A stretch of DNA of 37,212 bases from an uncultured Bacillaceae bacterium (GCA_937958375.1 CALGNY010000264.1:1-37212), one strand, 5' to 3'; shown: positions 16,364 to 24,848, counted from the first letter of the stretch. Translations and numbers: made by a program. Notes: generated by a model not told the origin, from the letters alone.

Positions 16364-16954
16364 TTATTTCAAGTGATCCGGAGACTTCTCTGTTTCCACA
16401 TGGTTTTTTGGTTCGTCAAACAGGTTATTTTGTGGCTGAACCTTATTAGATTGTTGCACTTGAATCCCTGTATAGAGCGTCATCAACTCTTTGAAGTCTT
16501 TAACGGTCAGCGGTTTTGCATCGGGGAACAATTCATAACCGAGTTGTCCGTTTGTTTCCAATGTAGCTGTTTTAACGTCCGTAATATGATTGATACCTTG
16601 TTGGCGCAGGCGCATTTCCAATTGATCTACTGTAAACCGTAATTTTTTCAAGTTCTCGGTTTTCAATTCACCATTCTCGATCACGACTTTCGACTTTCCA
16701 GAAATGAATTTTTCCATAACATTAAACCTGACTTGTAGATACTCCATTAAAATCAGTGCCACGATGAATACCGTTGCAGCTAAAATAGTTTGCCAAATAC
16801 TCGATTCAACAATTGGCTGGATGATGATTGACCCAATGGAGATCATGACGACAGTCTGAGCGAGTGACATTTGTGAGATTGATTTTCTACCCGCAAGCCT
16901 CAATAAAAATAATCCCGCCAACACCATCAAGGCCGATTCCCATACGACAGTCAA
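16364..16954 (-). CDS. YetF/DUF421 family membrane protein
   Basis: A 196-residue protein. Three membrane helices (about 5-20, 32-50 and 56-75) are followed by a cytoplasmic YetF-type domain (about 80-160), seen as KSKVVIENGELKTENLKKLR, LRQQGI and VKTATLETNGQLGYEL. The opening FLLRLAGRKSISQMS is the conserved DUF421 start. The tail from 165 is Asn/Gln-rich and variable. B. subtilis has several paralogues (YetF, YrbG, YkjA, YdfS), some of them linked to spore germination or ageing; the molecular function is unsettled. The start is TTG, supported by TAGGTGA five bases upstream with no ATG in reach. It is divergent from the carboxypeptidase gene. Confidence 0.87.
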   Translation of the reverse strand: MTVVWESALMVLAGLFLLRLAGRKSISQMSLAQTVVMISIGSIIIQPIVESSIWQTILAATVFIVALILMEYLQVRFNVMEKFISGKSKVVIENGELKTENLKKLRFTVDQLEMRLRQQGINHITDVKTATLETNGQLGYELFPDAKPLTVKDFKELMTLYTGIQVQQSNKVQPQNNLFDEPKNHVETEKSPDHLK

Positions 16955-16970
16955 ATGATCACCTACTTTA

Positions 16971-17021
16971 CATTCTTAGTCATAATGTGAGTCAAGGGAC
17001 CCATCTTATACCCTAAGAATG
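16971..17021. repeat. Inverted repeat between divergent genes
   Basis: CATTCTTAG at 16971-16979 and CTAAGAATG at 17013-17021 form a 9-bp perfect inverted repeat 33 bases apart, in the gap between the divergent yetF-like and carboxypeptidase genes. It could be a regulator-binding pair; nothing else supports this. Confidence 0.35.
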
Positions 17022-17055
17022 AAGTATGAATTATCGAAAAATTATCGAAAACAAT

Positions 17056-17084
17056 TTGCACAAACTGCAAGGGTTCCTTATACT
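17056..17084 (+). promoter_or_regulatory. SigA promoter of the carboxypeptidase gene
   Basis: TTGCAC at 17056-17061 and TATACT at 17079-17084 are exactly 17 bases apart. The predicted RNA start falls near 17091, which rules out translation from an earlier in-frame start at 17026. Confidence 0.7.
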
Positions 17085-17130
17085 TTTTATATACACATAC
17101 ATCAATCGACAATCTTCGAGGAGATTAACT

Positions 17131-18384
17131 ATGAAAAAACCATTAGCCATTCTTATAATCATCATTGTCTTATTCATCCCAGCCCATACGATTTATGGGG
17201 AAAACGAAGAGCCGCCCGATATCAATAGTGAATCAGCGATTTTGATCGATATGAAATCCGGTACGATTTTATATGAAAAAAACAAAGACAGAGAAATGTA
17301 TCCTGCCAGTATCACAAAAATTGTCAGTGGCTTGTTAGCGATTGAAGTAGGGGAGTTGGAAGATACCGTTACCGTCAGCCAAGCAGCCAGGGAAGCAGAC
17401 GGGACAAGAATGTATCTGGAAGAAGGAGAAGAAGTTTCCCTATTGAAATTGGTTCAAGGATTATTGATCAACTCTGGGAACGATGCAGGCATCGCCATCG
17501 CCGAACATATCGATGGATCGGAAGAAAAATTCTCAGAACGAATGACCGAATTCGTTCATGAAGAAATCGGTGCTACCGACACCACCTTTAAAAATCCACA
17601 CGGCTTACCTGATCCCGAACATGTGACAACCGCACATGATATGGCTCAAATTACAGCCTATGCGATGCAAAACGATACGTTTCGAGAAATCGTGGGAACC
17701 CGTGAAATGGAGTGGATTGGCGAAAGCTGGGAGACGACCCTCAGAAACCATCACCAGTTAGTTTTGCAACGTGAAGATGTCACCGGCGTCAAAAATGGTT
17801 ATACAAGCGATGCTGGTTTTACGCTTTCAACAACTGCCGAAAATGAAGAAATCGAACTTGTCGTCGTCACATTAAACGCAGAAAACCCTAGAACAGCCTA
17901 TCAAGATACGGAAGCATTGATTGAATACGGTTATCAATATCGAACCGACTCCATTCCGGCGGGTGAGGAATTTACGGATTCAGAAGGTCAAACGTATGAA
18001 TTAGAAGAAGAGCTGTTCTTCACGATCGAAAAAGACCAACAATGGTCAACCTATCTGTCAACGGATGGATTGTTGACGATCCTCAATGAATCGGAAGAAC
18101 CCATTTTCGAATACCGATTTCCGATTGAAGAAGTGCCTACTGAGAATGAGCCTATTGCTGGGGCATCAACGGATGGAGAAGTAGATCCAAATCCGGATGA
18201 ATCGGAAGAAGATGGTTGGCTACAAACAACGACCATTCTTTCATTTTTGCTCTCAGCAATTCTGATTGCGGCCGTCACTTATATGATCTATCGAAAAAGA
18301 ACCCGTTCGTCCAATCGTGAACACTCACCGATTGTTTTAGAGTCTTACGAAGAAGACCGGCGCCCGTGGAAGCGCAATTGGTAA
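17131..18384 (+). CDS. D-alanyl-D-alanine carboxypeptidase, S11 family (DacF-like)
   Basis: Trims the terminal D-Ala from peptidoglycan pentapeptides on the outer face of the membrane. A signal peptide (1-22, MKKPLAILIIIIVLFIPAH) is followed by an S11 domain (about 30-260) with SITK at 60-63 and SGN at 115-117. The third motif reads K221-N222-G223 in GVKNGYTS, where KTG is more usual. After an acidic, Asp/Glu-rich linker there is a single membrane helix (about 366-388) and a basic tail, so the enzyme is anchored by a true C-terminal helix. The frame is open from 17026, but the promoter at 17056-17084 and GAGGAG just before 17131 fix the start here. It heads a probable three-gene operon. Confidence 0.9.
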   Translation: MKKPLAILIIIIVLFIPAHTIYGENEEPPDINSESAILIDMKSGTILYEKNKDREMYPASITKIVSGLLAIEVGELEDTVTVSQAAREADGTRMYLEEGEEVSLLKLVQGLLINSGNDAGIAIAEHIDGSEEKFSERMTEFVHEEIGATDTTFKNPHGLPDPEHVTTAHDMAQITAYAMQNDTFREIVGTREMEWIGESWETTLRNHHQLVLQREDVTGVKNGYTSDAGFTLSTTAENEEIELVVVTLNAENPRTAYQDTEALIEYGYQYRTDSIPAGEEFTDSEGQTYELEEELFFTIEKDQQWSTYLSTDGLLTILNESEEPIFEYRFPIEEVPTENEPIAGASTDGEVDPNPDESEEDGWLQTTTILSFLLSAILIAAVTYMIYRKRTRSSNREHSPIVLESYEEDRRPWKRNW

Positions 18385-18405
18385 CTTATGAAAGGGGAGA
18401 GATGG

Positions 18406-18957
18406 GTGGGAGAAGACCAATCGATTGGCTCCATATATCTCACTGTCGTCCGTAAACGCATTGATCAACTCAAATCACAAGGGGAGCAAGCCTTAAACCA
18501 GCTGGATGATGATGAGATCCATTGGACATATAATGAAGAATCCAATAGTGTTTCAGTAATCGTGAAGCATCTGAGCGGAAATATGCGTTCAAGATGGACG
18601 GATTTTTTGAAAACAGACGGTGAAAAACCTGACCGAAATCGAGATGCTGAATTTGAAGATTCCATCGCATCGAAAGCAGAGCTCCTGAAAGTGTGGGAAG
18701 AAGGATGGGTTGTTTTCCGAGAAACCATCTATCATTTAACAGAAACCGACTTGTTAAAAACGGTACGCATCCGTGGTGAAAAACTCGGTGTAATCGATGC
18801 CATTGAAAGGCAGCTCGTCCATTATTCCTCACATATTGGACAAATCCTATACGTCGGAAAGCAAATCAAAGGTGAGAAGTGGCAAACGTTGAGCATTCCA
18901 CGAGGTAAATCAGAAGAATTTTTGCAATCAATGAAACAAAAGCACGAAGGCAAGTAA
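18406..18957 (+). CDS. DinB-like DUF1572 protein (YkkA-like)
   Basis: A 183-residue four-helix-bundle protein of the DinB/DUF1572 group. A likely metal-binding His triad is H55 (VKHLSGN), H139 and H143 (VHYSSHIGQILYVGK). This family includes thiol- or metal-dependent enzymes, but most members, this one included, have no known reaction. An ATG at 18388 opens the frame four bases after the carboxypeptidase stop but has no ribosome site; AAAGGGGAG lies inside and points to the GTG at 18406, which also gives the usual short N-terminus (GSIYLTVVRKR). It is probably co-transcribed with the gene before and the GNAT gene after. Confidence 0.8.
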   Translation: MGEDQSIGSIYLTVVRKRIDQLKSQGEQALNQLDDDEIHWTYNEESNSVSVIVKHLSGNMRSRWTDFLKTDGEKPDRNRDAEFEDSIASKAELLKVWEEGWVVFRETIYHLTETDLLKTVRIRGEKLGVIDAIERQLVHYSSHIGQILYVGKQIKGEKWQTLSIPRGKSEEFLQSMKQKHEGK

Positions 18958-18982
18958 ATTGTAGAAAGAATGGAAGAATCAT

Positions 18983-19741
18983 ATGAAAAAATATACTTTT
19001 GACCACGTTTATACAACCGGGCGGATCATCCATGAAAATGAATTATTCCAACATTATCACGACCCTGAACTTAAAATACGTTATGACAGTAATTTTATCC
19101 AATTCAAACGGTTGCCGAGCCTAGACGAATTCATCAACACAGAAGCCTGGTTAAGACAGTTTCACTTAAACTTAGATCAACATTTCGTTAAATTTTATTT
19201 TCCGGATGATGAAAAACCGAGCGAAGAAATCCTTGACTACTTAAATAAGCAAGGTTATGAACAAGGCGTACTCGAATTGTACGCGATTGAACCAAAAGAC
19301 TTCCCAGAAGTTCAACAGCAGGAGAAAGTGAAAATCAAAACGGTCGATCAAAGCAACCTTGAAACGTTTCAAATCATGCATTTTAAACAGAGCGTCCTCT
19401 TCAGTAAAGAATTTGCCGAAGCGGAAACAGAAATGATCGAAACGCAATTTAAACAACAGCACATTGAGCAAGTTTTAGCTTACTATGATGACCTTCCAGT
19501 GGGTTATGTAACAATTATCATTGGAGATGACTGGGTGGAAATTGACGACTTGCTTGTAGAAGTAACTCATCAACGTAAAGGAATTGGTGGATTACTTCAA
19601 CGGTATGTCATGGACAATTATTCGGATAAAACCGTCATATTGGTCGCCGATCAAGATGACACAGCTCGTGAGATGTATCAGCGTCAACATTATCAGTGTA
19701 TTGGTATCCAATATGAGGTACAGAAAGTGTATGCGAATTAA
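18983..19741 (+). CDS. GNAT family N-acetyltransferase with N-terminal extra domain
   Basis: A 252-residue protein. The C-terminal half (about 115-250) is a GNAT fold with the acetyl-CoA loop QRKGIGG (197-203) and the following helix, and the late strand VQKVYAN. The first 110 residues are of similar size to a degenerate GNAT half but lack the acetyl-CoA loop, so this may be a pseudo-tandem GNAT; I cannot confirm it. The substrate is unknown. The ribosome site before ATG is weak (GGAAGAA). It begins 25 bases after the DinB-like gene and is likely translated from the same mRNA. No clear terminator follows. Confidence 0.78.
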   Translation: MKKYTFDHVYTTGRIIHENELFQHYHDPELKIRYDSNFIQFKRLPSLDEFINTEAWLRQFHLNLDQHFVKFYFPDDEKPSEEILDYLNKQGYEQGVLELYAIEPKDFPEVQQQEKVKIKTVDQSNLETFQIMHFKQSVLFSKEFAEAETEMIETQFKQQHIEQVLAYYDDLPVGYVTIIIGDDWVEIDDLLVEVTHQRKGIGGLLQRYVMDNYSDKTVILVADQDDTAREMYQRQHYQCIGIQYEVQKVYAN

Positions 19742-19786
19742 CATTCCGAACCGGTCATTTGTCACCAAAGTTTAATCATTCAATTG

Positions 19787-19812
19787 GTTACAACTTCACT
19801 TCATATGGGAAT
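19787..19812 (+). promoter_or_regulatory. Possible SigB-type promoter of the DUF2188 gene
   Basis: GTTACA at 19787-19792 and GGGAAT at 19807-19812 are 14 bases apart (SigB consensus GTTTAA and GGGTAT). TATAAT at 19815-19820 could alternatively be a SigA -10, though no -35 is at a suitable distance. Confidence 0.4.
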
Positions 19813-19846
19813 TGTATAATAAATTATATAATCGAGGTGAAGACTG

Positions 19847-20071
19847 ATGACTGACAAAAAACCGGCCGTACACACGGTTCCCAATGGGAGCGAGTGGAAA
19901 AACGTACAAGACGGTAAAGACTTAGATCTCTATGAAACAAAGGGACTTGCCGTCGAGGCAGGTCGTGAAAAAGCTAAAAAAGATGAAACAGAACACGTCA
20001 TTCATAACCGTGACGGTGAGATCAGCGATTCGAATAGCTATGGAAACGATCCCTTTCCGCCTCGCGGGTAA
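19847..20071 (+). CDS. DUF2188 domain protein
   Basis: A small soluble protein of 74 residues, a single DUF2188 domain: HTVPNGSEWKN, then a helix with KGLAVEAGREKAKKDETEHVIH, then the hallmark end NRDGEISDSNSYGNDPFPPRG. The domain is widespread in bacteria, and its function is unknown. It is highly charged and hydrophilic. ATG follows TCGAGGTGA. It stands alone, with a SigB-like sequence upstream. Confidence 0.85.
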   Translation: MTDKKPAVHTVPNGSEWKNVQDGKDLDLYETKGLAVEAGREKAKKDETEHVIHNRDGEISDSNSYGNDPFPPRG

Positions 20072-20092
20072 AAATTGAATCATAACCAAAAC

Positions 20093-20429
20093 GAGGTTGG
20101 GACAAATTTGTTTTTACTCAGTTAAAATCGAACAACAGTGCACCATCACCGCTACGGAAATATACTACGCTTTTATCCAAAGGGCATAAGGCGGCATCTG
20201 CGATGAATCGCAGTGTCTTCTATACCGGGGGCGGCTGCCTTAGCCTCCTCGTGCTAGCGCACTCCGGGGTCTCAACTAGGCCTACCTCCAATCACAGGAT
20301 GTGGAGTGTCGGCGTCGGTCACAGGACGTGACCGAACTTAGCCGACCCGTAGGAGTCTACGTATATTTCCTTCGCTTAATTATGCGTGTTCGACTTGAGT
20401 GAAGAGTAACTTAGTTATGTCCCAACCTC
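20093..20429. repeat. GC-rich intergenic element with nested terminal inverted repeats
   Basis: Fills the non-coding gap 20072-20539. The ends GAGGTTGGGACA (20093-20104) and TGTCCCAACCTC (20418-20429) are perfect 12-bp inverted repeats. Inside, in the same order, lie ACTCA/TGAGT (20116, 20396), TCGAACA/TGTTCGA (20128, 20387) and GGAAATATAC/GTATATTTCC (20156, 20361). The core is visibly richer in G and C than its surroundings and holds small hairpins: CTGCGAT/ATCGCAG (20198-20213), CGGTCAC/GTGACCG (20316-20334), and a repeated CACAGGAYGTG (20293, 20320). No protein frame or target-site duplication is seen. From memory, its minus-strand phrases GACTCCTxCGGG, GAGACCCCGGAG and GAGGAGGCT recur in dispersed intergenic repeats of Bacillaceae; I could not check this. 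Confidence 0.75.
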
Positions 20430-20539
20430 TCATATTTGTTAAATGATCTTGTAATCGAATGTAAAAAACACCTTTAGGATTTTCCATTTACATGGTATCA
20501 TCGAAACGAATCAATCAAATTGACAATATGAGGTGACTT

Positions 20540-21253
20540 ATGGGAAATGTAAGTATCGTTACAACCATAGCCACAATGATTGCTTGGGTCACTATTCTTG
20601 CGATTGTCTATGTTACATATAGGAAGATGCAGGACAAACCGAAATTTTGGAAAGTTATAGTCGTAACATTGATCGGTACGTTTTCTTTTATAATCAATAT
20701 CGACCTTTTTGGGACCTCGGTTCGTCTACCAACTTTGCCGTTAGGTGTTTTGATCTTAATGATCCTTTTTATGTATAATAGTGAGCGGTGGAAAACCTAT
20801 CGTTCATTCGCCTGGATTGGGTTCATTGGTCAATTTGTTTTTCTATTCATGTCTTTGTTGGCCATACCTTTCAATCATTTCATTTATCCCGCCGACGAGC
20901 CCTCTACATACATAGCCGATACAAGTGATGCTTCAGTCATCCCAACCCATCCTTCAGCTGAAGAATTTTCTTTTGATGAAAATGTCTTGAACGAGCAAAT
21001 ACATACTTTAAAGAGAGAAACGATTTATAGTGACCAATGGTATGAGGAAGTTTCAGTCAGCATGACACCAATTGGTGATGACATGGATGAACGATTTCCA
21101 TACTTTCTGGATGGAGTTGAGCCCAAGTGGGGGAGTGGAATAAATTCTGCTCTTTACATCGAAAAAGATGGCAAGGGACTCCTGGTAAGCACTCCAGAAG
21201 CTCAGTATTACTTTCGAGCAAATCAATCATTAGTGAAGGTGGGGGAGCAATGA
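20540..21253 (+). CDS. Unknown membrane protein, first of an overlapping pair
   Basis: A 237-residue protein I do not recognise. Four hydrophobic helices occupy about 6-27, 36-55, 63-79 and 90-113; the remaining 120 residues are hydrophilic and acidic and probably form an outside domain with the strand-rich stretch INSALYIEKDGKGLLVSTPEAQYYF at its end. ATG follows GAGGTGACTT. Its stop codon overlaps the start of the next gene by four bases (ATGA), so translation is probably coupled and the two products may work together. It starts 110 bases after the palindromic element. No catalytic motif is visible. Confidence 0.75.
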   Translation: MGNVSIVTTIATMIAWVTILAIVYVTYRKMQDKPKFWKVIVVTLIGTFSFIINIDLFGTSVRLPTLPLGVLILMILFMYNSERWKTYRSFAWIGFIGQFVFLFMSLLAIPFNHFIYPADEPSTYIADTSDASVIPTHPSAEEFSFDENVLNEQIHTLKRETIYSDQWYEEVSVSMTPIGDDMDERFPYFLDGVEPKWGSGINSALYIEKDGKGLLVSTPEAQYYFRANQSLVKVGEQ

Positions 21254-21984
21254 CAAAAAGAAAAATCGTGATTTTCGTAGCCCTCGCAGCTCTATTGATC
21301 ATCCTTTTTCTCATCTATTGGTTTTATTTTTCCAAGCCGGAAAGCTTCTTATCTGAGGAGCAAGTAGTCGATCAGATCAATGATACGTTTGCTCAGGCGG
21401 AAGCAGTACGCATCCAGGACACCGTTGATTTGGATGAGGAGCACGTGTTTGTTCCATTCGTAACGAATTCTGATGAGTATGGAGTCAGCTATTGGGAGTG
21501 GAACTACAGGAAGTGGGGACCTGTATACATAAGTACGAGTGGTGAACCGATGTTATGGAAGATAAAACCCGAAAAGCCGTCTACGTACCATATTCTGTGG
21601 AATATCAATCCAAAAGATGAACTTAGTTATTTTAAATATCATCTGGTTAGAGATCGTTCTTATCATATTGTCGATGAGCGCCATACTTATACACCACGCA
21701 TACAGATTGAACATGAGATTCCAGTAGAAGAGAATACCTATGGTGTGTTTAATATTCTAGAGGGTTGGCAATCCTTGTACGGAGAAACCGCCACGTTGTT
21801 AAATGATCAGACGCCAAATCTCAATATCTTCGAAAGTAATCTCGGCACTTATTTTGGTTGGACGCCTTACAACCAATTTGATGAACAGAGTTACCCGGAA
21901 AGCTCTTTAAATGGAGAAAGATTTAGTAATGGGGCGATGACGGAATTTTTAAGATTTGTAGATGAAACTGATCTTAAGAAGTAG
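21250..21984 (+). CDS. Unknown single-pass membrane protein, second of an overlapping pair
   Basis: A 244-residue protein with a basic N-terminus (MTKRK), one membrane helix (about 6-28) and a large outside domain with many aromatic residues (WEWNYRKWGPVY, HILWNINP, YFGWTPYNQF). I recognise no family. The frame is open from an upstream GTG, but the start at 21250 overlaps the stop of the preceding gene as ATGA and has AAGGTGGGGG upstream. The size match of its outside part and the coupled translation suggest a two-protein complex at the membrane; this is inference only. A weak hairpin with GACAG/CTGTC follows at about 22011-22030. Confidence 0.75.
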   Translation: MTKRKIVIFVALAALLIILFLIYWFYFSKPESFLSEEQVVDQINDTFAQAEAVRIQDTVDLDEEHVFVPFVTNSDEYGVSYWEWNYRKWGPVYISTSGEPMLWKIKPEKPSTYHILWNINPKDELSYFKYHLVRDRSYHIVDERHTYTPRIQIEHEIPVEENTYGVFNILEGWQSLYGETATLLNDQTPNLNIFESNLGTYFGWTPYNQFDEQSYPESSLNGERFSNGAMTEFLRFVDETDLKK

Positions 21985-22513
<529 letters not shown>

Positions 22514-22720
22514 ATGGTTGCAATTAATTGGTACGATTTCATTACGCCGACTTCAGCAACTGCTTCTATTATTTTTGGTCTGGTTTTTACGATCATTATC
22601 GGCCTTCTTGTGTGGTTTGATACAAAAGAAATGAAAATCACCTCATTTGTTGCATTAGCTGGTCTATTGGTCACATTTACGGGCGTTTATTTACTTCAAT
22701 CAATCGGTTTCTATGGATAA
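22514..22720 (+). CDS. Small hydrophobic membrane protein, unknown
   Basis: A 68-residue protein with two strong membrane helices (about 15-34 and 42-62) joined by a short charged loop, FDTKEMK. It is not a family I know. A real gene is supported by the ribosome site GGGAGG eight bases before the ATG, clean codon use and the typical composition of a membrane protein. It stands alone between the AT-rich gap and the acyl-CoA ligase gene. An unrelated frame of similar length lies antisense to it and looks like a shadow. Confidence 0.7.
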   Translation: MVAINWYDFITPTSATASIIFGLVFTIIIGLLVWFDTKEMKITSFVALAGLLVTFTGVYLLQSIGFYG

Positions 22721-22804
22721 TCACAATTATGCCTCTTCCCTCCTTCTCTACTTACATTTTCCATTTTATTGTAAATGATAGATATACTTCTGTATCTTGT
22801 TTCC

Positions 22805-22833
22805 TTCCCAACCTACTCTATTTAAGTTATAAT
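22805..22833 (+). promoter_or_regulatory. SigA promoter of the acyl-CoA ligase gene
   Basis: TTCCCA at 22805-22810 and a perfect TATAAT at 22828-22833 are 17 bases apart. The leader before the GTG start would be about 40 bases. Confidence 0.6.
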
Positions 22834-22880
22834 AAGCTTATATTCTGAATTTTATCGCAACATTGTTTAGGAGGGGTTTT

Positions 22881-24824
22881 GTGACAAAAGCAGTATGGAA
22901 TCCAGGAAAAGAATACGTTGAAAACACACGATTATACCATTTTATGAAACGATTCGGTCATGAAAATTTTGATGCTTTTTATGAAGAAAGCATTCAGGAC
23001 GTCGCCCGTTTTTGGGGTGAAGTCGACCTTGAACTAGATTTACAGTGGTTTGAACCCTATGAGTCTGTCTTGAATCTTGAAAACGGTGTCATGTATCCGA
23101 AATGGTTTGAAAATGGAAAGATGAACGTTACCTATAATGCGGTTGACCGATGGGCGAATGATGTACAGACGCAAAATAACCCAGCTTTGATCTGGGAAGG
23201 TGATAACGGTGAAGTTATCACATACACGTATAAAGATTTACAGGAACAAGTAAACACGGTTGCGAATGGACTTGTGGATCAAGGAGCAAATCAAGGGGAT
23301 GTTTTCACCATCTACATGCCGATGATTCCAGAAACGATTATCGCTATGTTGGCGATCTCGAAAATCGGAGCGATCTTTTCCCCTGCTTTTTCGGGTTATA
23401 AATCTGAAGCCATTGCAACCCGAATAAATGCGGCACAAGCAAGATACTTAGTTACCGCTGATGGCTTCTTCCGTGGTGGTAAGCAGATTAATTTGAAAAA
23501 TGAAGCAGATCTAGCCGTTGCCGAATCCCCTTCCATCGAAAAAGTATTTGTCGTCAAGCGAACGAATGAAGAGATTTCGTGGAATCCGGAGATGGATGTT
23601 GAATGGGAGCAATTAAAAACATTAGACACGAATTTTGAAAGTGTGAGAACCTATGGCAGCGATCCTTACATGATCATTTTCACATCGGGGACGACCGGCA
23701 AACCAAAGGGTGCAATTCATACGCATCACGGGTTTCCTGTCAAATCGGCGTTTGATGCCGGTGTCATTATGGATGTGAAACAGCAGGATAATCTGTTTTG
23801 GTACACCGATATGGGATGGATGATGGGGCCGTTTATGGTTTATGGTGGCTTGTTGAATGGATCGGCCATTACTGTCTTTGAAGGAACACCAACCTACCCG
23901 AAACCTAATCGCATATGGGAACTTGTTGAAAAACATCAGGTCACCCATCTAGGAATCTCTCCTACTCTCATTCGAACTTTGATGAAAATGGATGAATCCT
24001 ATGCGACTCAACATGATCTTTCTGGATTGAAAATGGTCGGATCAACGGGCGAGCCGTGGAATGAAGAACCATGGATGTGGTTGTTTGAAAAGGTATTAAA
24101 TAGCCAGACCCCAATCATCAATTATTCAGGCGGAACTGAAATTTCTGGTGGAATTTTAGGTAATGTGCTCGTTAAACCAATTGCTCCAATAACTTTTAAC
24201 GCCGCCATCCCAGGTATGGATGTCGATGTTTACGATGACAACGGCCAATCGATTCGTAATGAAGTTGGTGAATTGGTCATTAAACAACCGTGGGTAGGCA
24301 TGACAAATGGATTTTTTAAGGAAAATGAACGCTATGAAAATACGTATTGGAATCGATTCCCTGGCGCCTGGTGTCATGGGGATTGGGTCATTCATGATGA
24401 CGAAGGATTTTATACGATTACAGGTCGTTCGGACGATACGTTAAATGTTGCAGGAAAACGTATTGGTCCTGCTGAATTGGAATCGATCTATGTCGAACAC
24501 GAAGACGTGATTGAAGCTGGCGTAATTGGTGTTCCTCATGAAGTCAAAGGTGAAATGCCGATCGCTTTTGTTGTCGTAAAAGAAAATGACAAACCGACGG
24601 AAACGCTGAAACAAGAATTGACCGATCATGCCGTCAACCGGCTTGGTAAGGCGATTGCACCTCGAACGGTTCATATCGTTGATGATTTACCCAAAACACG
24701 TAACGCAAAAGTCATGCGAAGAGCAATCAAAGCAGCATATCTCGGTAAAGATGCTGGTGACTTATCTGCACTCGAAAACCCAGAAAGTGTTGAGCAAATC
24801 AAGAATTTAAATGTTAAAAGCTAA
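22881..24824 (+). CDS. AMP-forming acyl-CoA ligase of the acetyl-CoA synthetase type, substrate unknown
   Basis: Activates a carboxylic acid with ATP and CoA by way of an acyl-adenylate. An N-terminal ACAS_N-like part (about 15-85, HENFDAFYEESIQDVARFW) is followed by the AMP-binding domain with TSGTTGKPKG (267-276), SGGTEISGG, the hinge GRSDDTLNVAGKRIGPAELE, and the catalytic Lys K610 in LPKTRNAKVMRR. At 647 residues it has the size of acetyl-CoA synthetases, but the A5 motif is YSGGTEISGG, not the TWWQTE that forms the small acetate pocket, so a larger or different acid is likely. The frame reaches back to a TTG at 22863 through the ribosome site AGGAGGGG; the GTG at 22881, four bases after it, is the start. 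Confidence 0.87.
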   Translation: MTKAVWNPGKEYVENTRLYHFMKRFGHENFDAFYEESIQDVARFWGEVDLELDLQWFEPYESVLNLENGVMYPKWFENGKMNVTYNAVDRWANDVQTQNNPALIWEGDNGEVITYTYKDLQEQVNTVANGLVDQGANQGDVFTIYMPMIPETIIAMLAISKIGAIFSPAFSGYKSEAIATRINAAQARYLVTADGFFRGGKQINLKNEADLAVAESPSIEKVFVVKRTNEEISWNPEMDVEWEQLKTLDTNFESVRTYGSDPYMIIFTSGTTGKPKGAIHTHHGFPVKSAFDAGVIMDVKQQDNLFWYTDMGWMMGPFMVYGGLLNGSAITVFEGTPTYPKPNRIWELVEKHQVTHLGISPTLIRTLMKMDESYATQHDLSGLKMVGSTGEPWNEEPWMWLFEKVLNSQTPIINYSGGTEISGGILGNVLVKPIAPITFNAAIPGMDVDVYDDNGQSIRNEVGELVIKQPWVGMTNGFFKENERYENTYWNRFPGAWCHGDWVIHDDEGFYTITGRSDDTLNVAGKRIGPAELESIYVEHEDVIEAGVIGVPHEVKGEMPIAFVVVKENDKPTETLKQELTDHAVNRLGKAIAPRTVHIVDDLPKTRNAKVMRRAIKAAYLGKDAGDLSALENPESVEQIKNLNVKS

Positions 24825-24848
24825 AAAGTCCACAATTGTGGGCTTTTT
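24823..24848 (+). terminator. Terminator overlapping the ligase stop codon
   Basis: AAAAAGTCCAC at 24823-24833 pairs with GTGGGCTTTTT at 24838-24848 (one G-U) around AATT. The next gene's ribosome site begins only about ten bases later. Confidence 0.8.

Noticed and set aside
16990..17020. SigB -10 (GGGTAT on the minus strand) before the yetF-like gene
   Set aside because: No GTTT-type -35 lies 12-15 bases upstream. A SigA candidate nearby (TTGACT-N17-TGTAAA) would start the RNA almost at the ribosome site, so neither is convincing.
17026..17130. N-terminal extension of the carboxypeptidase gene
   Set aside because: The SigA promoter at 17056-17084 lies within it and the signal peptide begins at the ATG at 17131.
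20072..20539. Insertion sequence or tRNA-type gene in the palindromic element
   Set aside because: There is no transposase frame, no target-site duplication next to the 12-bp ends, and no cloverleaf. It is reported as a repeat or structured element only.
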